Below, one piece after another: positions 9,425 through 18,829 of a DNA stretch of 64,000 nt (the stretch's first letter is position 1; every line of letters begins with the position of its first letter). This stretch comes from Opitutus sp. (GTDB taxonomy: Bacteria; Verrucomicrobiota; Verrucomicrobiae; Opitutales; Opitutaceae). The stretch covers positions 34,925 to 98,924 of the forward strand of contig SIBR01000008.1 in the NCBI GenBank assembly GCA_009695065.1, in the 5' to 3' direction. The position numbers and the translations under genes are program-made. The notes beneath the pieces were generated by a model. It was given only the letters and a program-made list of their open reading frames with translations, was not told where the DNA came from and searched no databases.

Positions 9425-10609
9425 TTGGTGCCACCCGCCCTGCCGACGATTGCTCATTTGGATGCCGACGCGTTTTTCGTGTCGTGCGAGCTGGCGTTGC
9501 AGCCTGAACTGCGGGGCAGGAAATGCGCGGTTGGAGGGCGTGAGCGCGGGATCATTTCCTCGGCCAGTTACGAGGCGAGAGCCTGTGGGGTCTACACGCC
9601 GATGCCGACTCAGCGGGCGCTGAAGGTCTGTCCGGATCTCATTATGTTGCCGCACACCGCGGGGCTTTATAGCCGCGTGTCCCGACAGATGTTCGATCTC
9701 TGCGAGACGCTCACACCGCTCGTGGAGCGCAATTCGATCGACGAAGGCTATCTCGATCTCGGCCCTTGTGGCGACGAATCGACGGCGGCGATCGAGGGCA
9801 GGGTCCGCGCGCTGCAGCAGCGCATCTGGGCCGAATTGCAGATTCCCACGTCTTTCGGACTGGCCGTGAACAAACTGGTGGCGCAAATCGCATCGAAGCT
9901 GCGCAAGCCCCGTGGCCTAGTCGTGGTGCCGCCCGGCACCGAAGCGGATTTTCTCGCGCCGTTGCCGGTGGGGAAGCTGCCGGGGGTGGGCCCCAAGACC
10001 GAGCAGATCCTCGCTGAACAGCATGGGATAAGATTCGTGCGCGACTTCAGTGCCCGGACGGAGCGGGAACTGCAGGCGATTTTCGGCGACGGGTGGCGCG
10101 CCATGCGGGCAGCGGCGCGCGGGGAGGACGACCGCCCCGTGGACATCGAACACGCTGACGCCAAAAGTTATTCCGAGCAGGAGACCTTTGGAACGGATAT
10201 CGCGGATTTCACGGAGATCGAACGGATCGCGAAGCGCATGATCGACGCCTTGATGGCGAAGGTGCGCGATGATCGAAAACGCGTGCGGACGATGACCGTC
10301 AAGGTCCGCTACCCCGATTTCACTCAGGCGACGCAGGCCCGGAGCCTGAAGACTGCGACGGACCTCGAGACCGCGTTTTACCCGTTGGTGGAGCCGTTGC
10401 TCCAAGCAGCCTGGAAAGCGCCAAGGCCGCTGCGGTTGGTGAGCGTGCGCCTTTCCGGAGTGGAGGAAGGGGCCGGACAGTTGGAGATGTTCGCGCAGGC
10501 GGACGAGAAACGTCGCCGGCTCGCCGGCGTGCTCGACCAACTGAACCGCGGGGGCAAGATCTCGGTCGTACAACACGGGCATCAACTCGAACGCAACCCA
10601 GCGCGTTGA
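9425..10609 (+). CDS. dinB: DNA polymerase IV (Y-family, DinB)
   Basis: This 394-residue Y-family polymerase performs error-prone translesion synthesis. The metal-binding motif LDADAFFVSCE lies near the start and the second catalytic motif reads SIDEGYLDL, where most relatives have SIDEAYLDL. Both acidic residues are kept. A helix-hairpin-helix (KLPGVGPKTEQIL) sits near residue 185 and a little-finger domain fills the last 150 residues. A QLEMF peptide near the C-terminus (about residue 356) resembles a beta-clamp binding motif. The start is uncertain between TTG 9425 and GTG 9428; both give the same protein within one residue. It is followed 83 bases later by an FmdB-like gene. Confidence 0.92.
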   Translation: MVPPALPTIAHLDADAFFVSCELALQPELRGRKCAVGGRERGIISSASYEARACGVYTPMPTQRALKVCPDLIMLPHTAGLYSRVSRQMFDLCETLTPLVERNSIDEGYLDLGPCGDESTAAIEGRVRALQQRIWAELQIPTSFGLAVNKLVAQIASKLRKPRGLVVVPPGTEADFLAPLPVGKLPGVGPKTEQILAEQHGIRFVRDFSARTERELQAIFGDGWRAMRAAARGEDDRPVDIEHADAKSYSEQETFGTDIADFTEIERIAKRMIDALMAKVRDDRKRVRTMTVKVRYPDFTQATQARSLKTATDLETAFYPLVEPLLQAAWKAPRPLRLVSVRLSGVEEGAGQLEMFAQADEKRRRLAGVLDQLNRGGKISVVQHGHQLERNPAR

Positions 10610-10692
10610 TTGCCGGGCACGGGGGCCGGGGATCGCCTCCAACGCAAAATTGACTCGGCGCCGGCAACCCGTGCAGTGATGACTACAGCTGC

Positions 10693-11256
10693 ATGGCGAT
10701 CTACGAATACTACTGTCCGGACAATCACACGATCTACCAGTTTTACGCGAAGACGCTCGCGCAGAGTAAGACCACGCCGCGCTGCCCCGAAAATCCGAAA
10801 TATCGAATGAAAAAACTCGTGTCGGCCTTCGCGGTCACCAAGGGCGGCAGGCAGGATGAGGGCGCAGCCGTGAAGTCCGGGCCGGAGGCCGGCGATTCGG
10901 CGGATGATGCTCGGATGGAGGCGGCGATGGGCGCGATGGAAAAAGAGTTTGCCCACGTGGACGAAAACGATCCGCGAGCGATGGCCCGGATGATGCGCAA
11001 GATGTCCGAGCTGACCGGAGAAAAGATTGATGGCGAAATGGAGGAGGTCGTGCGCAAGCTGGAAGAAGGGGCCGACCCGGAATCGCTCGAAGAGCAATTC
11101 GGCGACGACGCCCCGGGCGAAACGGATCCTTACGGCGAGGGTCCGGGGCCCGGCGGCGATCCGGGCGCGGGCGGCGATCCGAAGGAAGCGCGCCATCGCT
11201 TCCGGGTTCGACGGGCCGCGCCGCGGCGCGATCCGGCACTTTACGACTACGAATAG
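10693..11256 (+). CDS. FmdB-like zinc-ribbon protein with divergent cysteines
   Basis: The 187-residue product starts MAIYEYYCP, the usual opening of FmdB-type zinc ribbons, but the expected C-x2-C pairs are reduced to single cysteines (C8 and C31). Nearby His10 or His12 is a possible substitute ligand. The rest is acidic and Met-rich, with repeats of R-M-x-R-K-M type and a Gly/Pro/Asp-rich tail ending in a basic segment. The family is thought to act in gene regulation, but no role is established. It sits between dinB and the inositol-monophosphatase-like gene on the same strand. Confidence 0.65.
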   Translation: MAIYEYYCPDNHTIYQFYAKTLAQSKTTPRCPENPKYRMKKLVSAFAVTKGGRQDEGAAVKSGPEAGDSADDARMEAAMGAMEKEFAHVDENDPRAMARMMRKMSELTGEKIDGEMEEVVRKLEEGADPESLEEQFGDDAPGETDPYGEGPGPGGDPGAGGDPKEARHRFRVRRAAPRRDPALYDYE

Positions 11257-11326
11257 CCGCCGCGGCGAAACCCGCGATCAAAGGAAGGTGGTTTTCGCCC
11301 GATTAGTGTGTTTCCTGCACCGCTCC

Positions 11327-12124
11327 ATGTCTTCATCCGAACACGATCGCCGCATTGCCGCGGCTCAACACGCCGTCTTGGCCCAGACCGACCTCCTACA
11401 CCGCGAATTCGGGCGGGCGGAAAGCAAGTGGAAGAGCGACGGCACGCGCGTGACCGCGGTGGACATAGCGATTTCCGAGGGAATTTTCCGCGAACTGCGG
11501 GCGCAGTTCCCGGGGGACCAGTATTTCAGCGAGGAACTGGCCGACACCTTCGATCCCATTCCGGTGAGCGCCCGGTTTTCCTGGGTGCTGGATCCCATCG
11601 ACGGCACCAATAATTTCGCCCTCGGGATTCCGCACTGTGCGATCAGCCTCGCCTTGTGCGAATTCGGGGAGCCCGTCTACGGCGTGGTCTACGACCTGAG
11701 CCGGCGCGTCCTGATGCACGGTGGACCCGGCTATGGCGCCCTCGACGGGATCCGCCCGATGCGGGTGAGCACAGCGCCGACTAGCAAGGAGACGTTGATC
11801 GGATTTCACAGCCCCTCCGACAAGACGCTGGTACCGATGGCGAGCGGCGTGCTGTCGAATTTCAAGATTCGCGGCCTTGGCAGCGCGACCCTCCATCTCG
11901 CTTACGTGGCGGCCGGCATTCTCGACGGCTGCGTCGATTTTAATGTGAAGATCTGGGACCTCGCCGCGGCCATTCCCCTCGTGCGGGCGGCCGGAGGCGA
12001 AGTGCATTTCCTCAACGGCGAGCAGCTGCCGATGCGCACGTTTGACCTGAAAATGAGCCGGATTGTCTATCTGGCGGGAAGTCCGGCGATGGCGGTGCGC
12101 TTGCGCGGGCTGCTGAACGTTTGA
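11327..12124 (+). CDS. Inositol monophosphatase family phosphatase
   Basis: This 265-residue protein has the family's metal-binding motifs in order: EEL near residue 67 (in YFSEELAD), the WVLDPIDGTNNF signature near residue 87, and VKIWDLAAAIPLVRAAGGEV near residue 208. Such enzymes remove phosphate from inositol-1-phosphate, PAP, histidinol phosphate or sugar bisphosphates in a Mg2+-dependent reaction, and the motif set does not say which. The ATG at 11327 is chosen because the upstream extension has no family similarity and overlaps the previous gene. Cytoplasmic. Confidence 0.88.
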   Translation: MSSSEHDRRIAAAQHAVLAQTDLLHREFGRAESKWKSDGTRVTAVDIAISEGIFRELRAQFPGDQYFSEELADTFDPIPVSARFSWVLDPIDGTNNFALGIPHCAISLALCEFGEPVYGVVYDLSRRVLMHGGPGYGALDGIRPMRVSTAPTSKETLIGFHSPSDKTLVPMASGVLSNFKIRGLGSATLHLAYVAAGILDGCVDFNVKIWDLAAAIPLVRAAGGEVHFLNGEQLPMRTFDLKMSRIVYLAGSPAMAVRLRGLLNV

Positions 12125-12169
12125 TTTGCGCCGGCGTGGCGCCGTCCGCGGGCGCCGCCTGGCGCCGGA

Positions 12170-13528
12170 CTATACCTGATAGGATTTGAGCGGCACGGGA
12201 TCGAGCACGTGCGACTCCGGGGCTTTTTCGGCCAGTTGGGCGGCGAACCACGCGCGGGCCGGCGGATCGCCGTGCGTGAGCACGATGCTGCGGGCGCCGG
12301 TCTGGATCGCGAATTCAAGCAGTTCCTCGCGGTCGGCATGACCGCTGAGTTCGAAACGCTCGACGCGCGCCTTGATCTTTGCCCGCACGTGCGCGGCCTC
12401 GAAGAGGAAGTCGTCGCCGGGCTTGGTCGCCAGCAACTGGCCGCCCGGCGTGTCGGGATCGCAGTAGCCGACAAAGCCGATGGTGTTGCGGGCGTGGCCC
12501 ACGAGGCCGGACGCCAGCATGTAGCTCGGCGTGTTTTCGACCATCATGCCCGAACTCACGATATAAAGGGCCTTTTCCTGCTGATCCTCCCCGGCCTTCA
12601 GCTTCCGGGGCAGCGGCTTGGTGTGGAGATCCTTCAAGATGTTTCGGTTGAACTGGATGTGCTTCGTCTTGCGGGCGATCTCGTCGAAGTAGTCCGAGAG
12701 GTCGACGCCGAGGCCCGAGGCGTAGATGGGGCACTCCACGATGCGGCCGAATTTTCGCGCGTCGTGGACGATGGTCAGAATTTCCTGCATCCGCCCGAGG
12801 GCGAAAACCGGCAGGAGGAAGGAGCCGCCACGCTGGATGGTATCGTTGATCGAGGTCACCAGGCGGGCGACCTCATTGCCGCGTTCCTTGCCGGCGGGAC
12901 GCTCGGTGATCCCCCGGGTTGTCTCCATCACCAGCGTATCGAAGTGCCCGGCGGGAAATTTGGCGCCCGGCAGGGTGCGCTGCGCCTCGAAAAGCACGTC
13001 GCCGGTGAAGAAGATCTGCCGGTGTTTGTGGCGGATCTCGACGCCCGCGGCTCCCGCGACGTGACCGGCCGGATGAAAAATAATTTCGATTTCATCCTTG
13101 GCGCCACGAAAGTGTTTGGCGTGACCGAATGGAAGCCCATTGAGGCGCTTGCCGCAGCGGTCGATCTCGTCGTGCGTGAAGAGCGGATAGTCGGGAATGT
13201 TTTCCTCCTCCCGCTGCCGCATCATGACATTGGCCGAATTGTGCAGCATCCGCTCCACCAGCATGCGGCTCGACGTTGTCATGATCACCGGTGTGTTGGG
13301 GTGCTCCCGCATCACGACCGGCAGACTGCCGATGTGATCAAGATGGCAATGGGTGATAATGATCAGGTCGAGGGTCAGGCCGCGAAGCGGCTGCAGATCG
13401 GGGGTTGCGGCGCGGCCAATTTTTTTCGGATTAAGCCCGCAATCGATCAGCACATTCAAATCCCCGAACTGAATGAACAACGAGTTGGCGCCAATGCCGC
13501 CGGCGCGGTTCAGATCGATAAGCTTCAT
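12170..13528 (-). CDS. Beta-CASP metallo-beta-lactamase ribonuclease (CPSF73-like)
   Basis: This 452-residue protein has the full metallo-beta-lactamase/beta-CASP pattern: THCHLDH at residues 59-65, HPAGHVAGAAG, FFTGDVLFEAQR, METTRG, the LPVFALGRMQEIL block, and SGHADREELLEF with a terminal TGARSIVLTHGDP. This matches the bacterial relatives of the CPSF73/Ysh1 endonuclease group, predicted to cleave or trim RNA in the cytoplasm. It is the second beta-CASP protein in the first 14 kb and is only distantly like the one at 637-1620. It is monocistronic, convergent with the phosphatase gene upstream in the window. Confidence 0.88.
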   Translation of the reverse strand: MKLIDLNRAGGIGANSLFIQFGDLNVLIDCGLNPKKIGRAATPDLQPLRGLTLDLIIITHCHLDHIGSLPVVMREHPNTPVIMTTSSRMLVERMLHNSANVMMRQREEENIPDYPLFTHDEIDRCGKRLNGLPFGHAKHFRGAKDEIEIIFHPAGHVAGAAGVEIRHKHRQIFFTGDVLFEAQRTLPGAKFPAGHFDTLVMETTRGITERPAGKERGNEVARLVTSINDTIQRGGSFLLPVFALGRMQEILTIVHDARKFGRIVECPIYASGLGVDLSDYFDEIARKTKHIQFNRNILKDLHTKPLPRKLKAGEDQQEKALYIVSSGMMVENTPSYMLASGLVGHARNTIGFVGYCDPDTPGGQLLATKPGDDFLFEAAHVRAKIKARVERFELSGHADREELLEFAIQTGARSIVLTHGDPPARAWFAAQLAEKAPESHVLDPVPLKSYQV

Positions 13529-13640
13529 GAGCGGGTGACAAAGAACGAGAATATTGGGGAGAACGAGAACGAAGTTTTACGTGACGAATCGCGGTGAAAT
13601 TTGCTGCGTCCGCCGGTCGCACCGGCGCCGAATCGCACGG

Positions 13641-14024
13641 TCAACCACCGGGAATCGTCAGCTCGAACGGTGGGAGGATCACGTGGATCTTGTTTCCCAG
13701 CTCGTCGAGGCCGTGAAAACTGCCCCGGGCGGTCGCATCGAGACCAGTCACATGGTAACTGCTGTAGGAAAACTGTTCGCCCGGGTCCAGATGCGGAGTT
13801 TCGCCCACGATCTTGTCGCCTTCGATCACCAACTGGGTGCCATCCGAGTGAAGCACGACCCATTTACGGCCGAGGAGGGTCACACTCCGATCGGAGCCAT
13901 TGCGGATGGTGATGAAATAGACGAAGGCATGCGGCTTGTCCGGCGGCAGGCTCACTCCGCCGTGGTGGTGGCAGAGTTTGTCGAGACTGGCGGTGAGACC
14001 GGATAGTTGCAGGGAGCAGGACAC
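13641..14024 (-). CDS. apaG: ApaG domain protein
   Basis: The protein shows the ApaG fold pattern: FVYFITIRN, RKWVVLHSDG, the GDKIVGETPHLDPGEQFSYSSYHV segment and a final beta strand. ApaG is a small cytoplasmic protein with a fibronectin-III-like fold, linked in enterobacteria to Co2+/Mg2+ handling. Its biochemical role is unclear. GTG at 14022-14024 gives 127 residues, the usual family size; an ATG at 14123 would add 33 residues without family similarity. It is divergent from purH, sharing a 146-base upstream spacer. Confidence 0.8.
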   Translation of the reverse strand: MSCSLQLSGLTASLDKLCHHHGGVSLPPDKPHAFVYFITIRNGSDRSVTLLGRKWVVLHSDGTQLVIEGDKIVGETPHLDPGEQFSYSSYHVTGLDATARGSFHGLDELGNKIHVILPPFELTIPGG

Positions 14025-14170
14025 GGGGGGAAAGAGACCCGGGAATGCGCGGGCGGCAAGTCCGGTGTGCAGAAGCACCGGGCCAGCCAAGGCCCGACGG
14101 CCGGGTTTCCCGGCCCCGCGCACGGCTTTGCGCTTGCTGCATACCGGGGTGATAAACAGAAATCGCGCCC

Positions 14171-15730
14171 ATGGCCAAACTCGCCCTTCTTTCTGTTTCC
14201 GACAAAAGCGGCCTCGTGGAATTCGCGACGGCGCTCGTGCGCACCCACGGCTACACGCTGCTCTCCACCGGCGGCACGGCCAAATTGCTGGCGGAAAAGA
14301 GCCTGCCGGTGACGGAGGTCAGCCAGCACACCGGATTTCCCGAAATCATGGAGGGGCGGGTGAAGACCCTGCACCCAAAAATTCACGGTGGACTGCTGTG
14401 CCGCCGCGACAAGCCCGAGCATCTGGCGGAAGCGACCAAGAACGCCATCGAGTTGATCGATCTCGTGGTCGTGAATCTTTATCCTTTCGAACAAACCGTC
14501 GCGAAGCCCGGCGTGCATCTTGAGGAGGCGATCGAGAACATCGACATCGGCGGACCTTCGATGCTGCGGAGCGCCGCCAAAAACCACGAGAGCGTCACGG
14601 TGGTTTGCGATCCGGGCGACTACCCCGCGGTGATCGAGGCGCTCGCCGTGGAAGAAAGTGAGCCGGCCAAACTTGCCGGGCTGCGCCGCAAACTTGCCTT
14701 GAAGGTGTTTCAACGGACGGCGAGTTACGACGCGGCGATCGCGCGGTATCTGGAAGCCCAGGCCGCTGAGCCGGATCTCGCGACGCTGAGCGGATTTCCG
14801 CCGACCCTGGCGCTTTCGTGGAAGAAAGCCCAGGCGCTGCGCTACGGGGAGAATCCGCACCAGCAAGCGGCGCTTTACGGCACATTTCACGATCACTTCA
14901 AGCAACTGCAGGGCAAGGAGCTCTCGTATAATAATATTTTGGACATCACCGCGGCGACTTACCTGATCGGCGAGTTCGAGCGGCCAACCGTCGCAATTTT
15001 GAAGCACACGAATCCGTGCGGGGTCGGCAGCGCGGACACGCTGTTGGCGGCGTGGGAGAAAGCCTACGCAACGGACCGGCAGGCTCCCTTCGGTGGCATC
15101 ATTGTTGTCAACCAGACCGTCGGACAGGACTTGGCCGAGCAGATCAAGGAGATCTTCACCGAGGTGATCATTGCGCCTCGTTTCACCGATGAGGCGCTGG
15201 CAATCTTTGCGAAGAAGAAGAACCTGCGCCTGATGATTGCCAGTGGAGGCATCGGCGCCGATGCGCTGCAGGAGATTCGCTCCGTGGTCGGTGGCGTCCT
15301 CGTGCAGGATCGCGATCGCACGTTGGGCAATGTCCGGGAGTTCAAGGTCGTGACCAAGCGGACGCCGACGGAGGACGAGTGGAAGGCGATGATGTTCGGG
15401 TGGAGGGTCGGCAAACATGTGAAATCGAATTCGATCGTTTATTGCCGCGGTGAGCAGACGCTGGGAGTTGGGGCGGGGCAGATGGCTCGCGTCGATAGTT
15501 CCCGGATCGCGGTGTGGAAGGCCGGCGAAGCCGGACTGGACCTGCGGGGCTCGGTCGTCGCCAGCGAGGCGCTATTCCCCTTTGCCGATGGATTGCTGGC
15601 CGCGGCGGACGCGGGCGCCACGGCGGCGATTCAACCCGGTGGAGCGATCCGCGATCCGGAGGTCATCGCCGCCGCCGATGCCCGCGGCATGGCGATGGTG
15701 TTTACCGGCAGCCGGCACTTCAAACATTGA
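14171..15730 (+). CDS. purH: Bifunctional AICAR transformylase / IMP cyclohydrolase
   Basis: This 519-residue enzyme performs the last two steps of de novo purine synthesis. The N-terminal IMP cyclohydrolase domain contains [11 protein letters not shown] and [19 protein letters not shown]. The C-terminal formyltransferase domain has [25 protein letters not shown], and [23 protein letters not shown], including the conserved Lys-His pair. Length and motifs are normal. The ATG at 14171 starts the conserved [12 protein letters not shown]. Cytoplasmic, apparently monocistronic. Confidence 0.97.
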   Translation: MAKLALLSVSDKSGLVEFATALVRTHGYTLLSTGGTAKLLAEKSLPVTEVSQHTGFPEIMEGRVKTLHPKIHGGLLCRRDKPEHLAEATKNAIELIDLVVVNLYPFEQTVAKPGVHLEEAIENIDIGGPSMLRSAAKNHESVTVVCDPGDYPAVIEALAVEESEPAKLAGLRRKLALKVFQRTASYDAAIARYLEAQAAEPDLATLSGFPPTLALSWKKAQALRYGENPHQQAALYGTFHDHFKQLQGKELSYNNILDITAATYLIGEFERPTVAILKHTNPCGVGSADTLLAAWEKAYATDRQAPFGGIIVVNQTVGQDLAEQIKEIFTEVIIAPRFTDEALAIFAKKKNLRLMIASGGIGADALQEIRSVVGGVLVQDRDRTLGNVREFKVVTKRTPTEDEWKAMMFGWRVGKHVKSNSIVYCRGEQTLGVGAGQMARVDSSRIAVWKAGEAGLDLRGSVVASEALFPFADGLLAAADAGATAAIQPGGAIRDPEVIAAADARGMAMVFTGSRHFKH

Positions 15731-15774
15731 GGCGATGGCGGGTGCTCGCATAGCCTTCCTGTAAGGTGCTGGCT

Positions 15775-16595
15775 ATGAAACGTGGCTTTCAACTGTTCGC
15801 CGGTTTGACGGTGCTGGCGCTCGCCGGCTGCTAAACCAATTCCGTCACCGGCCGCAGATCGCTCGTCCTGCTCTCGCAAGGCGAAGAACTATCGCTCGGG
15901 CAGGAATCGTTCTCGGCCATCCAGAAGAAGGAGGAGGTGTCGGCCGATCTCCGATTCAAGGAACGGGTCGCACGGGTGGGTGGGCGGATCGCCCAAGCGG
16001 TCGGCGATCAGCTGCCGGATGCCAAGTGAGAGTTCGTGGTTTTCAACTCGCCCGAGGTTAACGCCTTCGCGCTGCCGGGTGGGAAGGTGGGTGTATATAC
16101 GTGCCTTTTGCAGCTCGCGGAGAGCGACGCCGAACTGGCCACCGCGCTGGGACACGAAATCGGGCACGTCATCGCCCGGCACGGCGCGGAGCGAATGTCG
16201 AAAGCGATAATCCTGGCCGGCGTCGGCGAGCTGGCCGCTTCCACCGTCGAAAGCAAAACCGACCAGAACAAGCGCCAGCTGTTCGAACTCGCCTACGGTG
16301 GGCTGATCCCGGTGGGCCGCGTCCTGCCGCATTGGCGCGCCAAGGAAAGCGAAGCCGACCAAATGGGCGCGGTCTATGTGCAGCGCGGGCCGGCTACGAC
16401 CCGCGCGCGGCTATCGCCTTTTGGCAGAAAATGGTGGCGCAAAAAAGGGGCCGCGGAAAACGCGGGCACGCCGACTGGAAGCTTGGGCGCGCTCTTTTCG
16501 ACCCATCCCCACGATGAAAAGCGGATCGCGGATCTTTGGGCACTCATGCCCCGGGTAAGCCGATCTACGAACAGAACCGCGAACGCTTTCGGTAA
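15775..16595 (+). pseudogene. M48-family metallopeptidase lipoprotein, heavily disrupted
   Basis: From ATG 15775 the translation gives a lipoprotein signal ending LALAGC. TAA follows at 15832-15834 directly after the lipobox cysteine. The same frame then gives NSVTGRRSLVLLS and more family sequence to a TGA at 16027-16029, where relatives have Trp (AKWEFVVF). After it come the M48 zinc motif HEIGHVIARH and the third ligand in ESEADQMG. Frameshifts near 16380 and in the A run at about 16440, plus a last one near 16555, interrupt ARAGYDPRAAIAFW and the KPIYEQNRERFR end, which closes at TAA 16593-16595. Intact relatives are periplasmic lipoproteases of the YggG/LoiP kind. Two stops and about three shifts argue for a true pseudogene. 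Confidence 0.85.
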
Positions 16596-16736
16596 CGCGG
16601 TAAGGCGGACGAAGCGTCCGGGCGGGCAGGATTGCTCCGCGTGGTGTGGCGATCGGGAGTTTGAATACACCCGGCTTTCTCCCGCCGGCGGTTTTTCCTG
16701 TTGGCGGGAGCGATCGTTTTCGACCACCGTACGGGC

Positions 16737-18116
16737 ATGTTCGATCATGTTGAAAAACTAAAAGAATTCATCCGCCAGCCCAGCGTCTCGACTGATTCGA
16801 AGTATCGTGACGGAATGAAAGGGGCTCAGGAATTTGTTGCAGGCCTCCTCGGTTCACTCGGTTTTTCGGTCGAGGTGGTCGAAACCGAGCGACATCCGCT
16901 AATTCTGGCGGAACGCGGCGGCAGCCCGGATTGGCCGCACGTGCTGATATACGGTCACTACGACGTGCAACCGGCCGACCCGTTGAACCTTTGGAAAACG
17001 CCGGCCTTCGAGCCAACCATTGTGGGGAATCGCATTTATGGTCGTGGCGCGGCGGATAACAAAGGTCCGCTCACCACGATCATTGCAGGCGTCGCGCAGC
17101 TGCTGGAGGAAAATCCCGGTGTGCCGCTACGGATCAGCTTTTTGGTGGAAGGGGAGGAAGAGATCGGGAGTCCGAGTTTCCCCAAATTCCTCGCTCGCTA
17201 TGCCGACCGGCTAGGCAAGGCCGATTTTGTTTTCCTTTGCGACACCGCCCTGCCCAACGAGGACCAGGTCGTCCTCACGTGCGGGCTGCGGGGCCTGACG
17301 CTGTTCGACGTCCAGCTCACCGGCGCCAAGGGAGACCTGCATTCGGGACTGCATGGCGGCGTGCTGCGCAATCCCATCCAAGCCCTGGCGGAAATCTTGG
17401 CGACCCTGCATCTGCCGGATGGACGGGTGAACGTCCCGGGTTTTTACGACGCGGTTCTCGAGGTTGAGCCCTGGGAACGGGCGGAGCTCAAGAAGCTGGG
17501 CGCCGACGAGCAGTCGTATGCCAGCTTCCTCGGCATTGATTCATTCTACACGCCGCCGGGATTCTCGCCGTTCGAGGCCTCGCGATTCCAACCGACGCTG
17601 GAGTTCAATGGCATCGGCGGTGGCTATCACGGCGAGGGGACTAAGACCGTGATTCCCAGCAAGGCGTTCGCGAAAATCAGTTGCCGCCTCGTGCCCAATC
17701 AGGCGCCAGAGCAGATCAAAAAGCTGGTGATGGATGCGATTCGGGCCAGGACCCCGTCGGGGATAAAGTTGGAGTTTATCGATCACCACCACGCGGATCC
17801 CTACATCGTCGTTCCGCCGGATCGCTCGAACACACCCAAGGATCAGCCTGCGGTGCTGGGTCGGGCCTTCCGCGCCGCCGAAGGGGCCGTGTCCGAAGTG
17901 TGGGGACGCCCGCCGCTTTACCTGCGCGAGGGGGGGAGCGTTCCGATCATCGCAGCGATCAAACGCGTGACCGGGCTCGATTCCGTAATGCTTGGGCTGT
18001 TTCTGCCGGAGGACAATCTCCACGCGCCCAACGAAAGTTTTAACCTCGACGTGATGAAGAAGGGGATCGAAACCGTCCGGCGAATGCTCGCCCGTCTGGC
18101 GAACGAACACGGTTGA
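16737..18116 (+). CDS. M20-family dipeptidase
   Basis: This 459-residue zinc peptidase carries the M20 motifs in order: YGHYDVQPADP (His74, Asp76), GRGAADNKGP (bridging Asp107), LVEGEEEIGS (catalytic Glu140 and neighbour), an FLCDTALP segment for the third-ligand region, and a final LGLFLPEDNLHAPNE with the last histidine. The middle holds the dimerisation lid domain. Relatives hydrolyse dipeptides or longer peptides in the cytoplasm. ATG 16737 is preferred; an in-frame TTG at 16701 would add 12 residues. A stem of TCCCGCC/GGCGGGA lies just upstream (16680-16709). The gene ends at a shared bidirectional terminator. Confidence 0.92.
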   Translation: MFDHVEKLKEFIRQPSVSTDSKYRDGMKGAQEFVAGLLGSLGFSVEVVETERHPLILAERGGSPDWPHVLIYGHYDVQPADPLNLWKTPAFEPTIVGNRIYGRGAADNKGPLTTIIAGVAQLLEENPGVPLRISFLVEGEEEIGSPSFPKFLARYADRLGKADFVFLCDTALPNEDQVVLTCGLRGLTLFDVQLTGAKGDLHSGLHGGVLRNPIQALAEILATLHLPDGRVNVPGFYDAVLEVEPWERAELKKLGADEQSYASFLGIDSFYTPPGFSPFEASRFQPTLEFNGIGGGYHGEGTKTVIPSKAFAKISCRLVPNQAPEQIKKLVMDAIRARTPSGIKLEFIDHHHADPYIVVPPDRSNTPKDQPAVLGRAFRAAEGAVSEVWGRPPLYLREGGSVPIIAAIKRVTGLDSVMLGLFLPEDNLHAPNESFNLDVMKKGIETVRRMLARLANEHG

Positions 18117-18132
18117 GCCGCGGAAAATAAAA

Positions 18133-18157
18133 AACGCCGCGGGGTTACCGCGGCGTT
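18133..18157. terminator. Bidirectional intrinsic terminator
   Basis: A perfect 10-bp stem (AACGCCGCGG at 18133-18142, CCGCGGCGTT at 18148-18157) has a five-base loop. On the minus strand it is followed by TTTTATTTT, a good U tract ending the Pal-like gene. On the plus strand it is followed by CTTGC, a weak tract ending the M20 gene. It lies between the two convergent stops. Confidence 0.8.
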
Positions 18158-18179
18158 CTTGCTGAAAGATCCGAATCGG

Positions 18180-18761
18180 TCAGAGGGGGGCTCCGCCTAG
18201 CGCTTTGGCTTTGATGATCACCAAGTCGCTCCGGCGATCTTTGGCCGTGGCCGCATCGTCGGAATTCTTAGACGCTTCGAGACTGCCTTTCGAATTTGAC
18301 TCAAGCCGGGTCGCGGGCACGCCCAACGATTGAAGGTATTTCTTCGCAGCGTTCGCGCGTCGATCGCCCAAGCCAAGATTGTATTCGGCGGTCCCGCGCC
18401 AGTCGCAATGACCTTCGAGGAGCAGACGGGTGCCGGGATTCTTGTCGAGGTAGTCTTTGGCGGCCTGAAGCTTGGCCCGTTCCGGCTGTTTTACGTCCGA
18501 ACGGTCAAAATCGAAATACACGGGCTGCAGTAGGCCGCGAATCGTGTTGCCATTGTCGATGACGCCATCGGGCAGACGGGCCTGCAAATCCGTTCCCGGT
18601 GCGAGATCGACCGGCGCGGGGGCCAGGATATCACGTCCGCCCGTCTGCGGTCCGAGCACAGTGGCGGAGGGATCCGGCCGGGGCGGCTTTTTGCTGCAGC
18701 CACCAAGGAGGCACGCGGCAGTGGCAACGAGGGCACAAATTTTCTTCGAAACAAGGTTCAT
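18180..18761 (-). CDS. Peptidoglycan-associated lipoprotein (Pal/OmpA family)
   Basis: This 193-residue protein starts with a lipoprotein signal (MNLVSKKICALVATAACLLGGC, cleavage before Cys22), then a Pro-rich linker, then an OmpA C-terminal domain: PVYFDFDRSDV, LLLEGHCDWRGTAEYNLGLGDRRA with the diaminopimelate-binding Asp and Arg. It should sit on the outer membrane and bind peptidoglycan. The HCDWRGTAEYN motif is typical of Pal of the Tol-Pal system, but no tol genes are near. ATG 18759-18761 is chosen because it opens the signal peptide. A terminator follows. Confidence 0.88.
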   Translation of the reverse strand: MNLVSKKICALVATAACLLGGCSKKPPRPDPSATVLGPQTGGRDILAPAPVDLAPGTDLQARLPDGVIDNGNTIRGLLQPVYFDFDRSDVKQPERAKLQAAKDYLDKNPGTRLLLEGHCDWRGTAEYNLGLGDRRANAAKKYLQSLGVPATRLESNSKGSLEASKNSDDAATAKDRRSDLVIIKAKALGGAPL

Positions 18762-18829
18762 GAGAAGGAGAAGGGGACGAGAAGACGAGAAAGAGCTATT
18801 GGGCAAACGCGCGCGGGCCGGCAAGGCTT

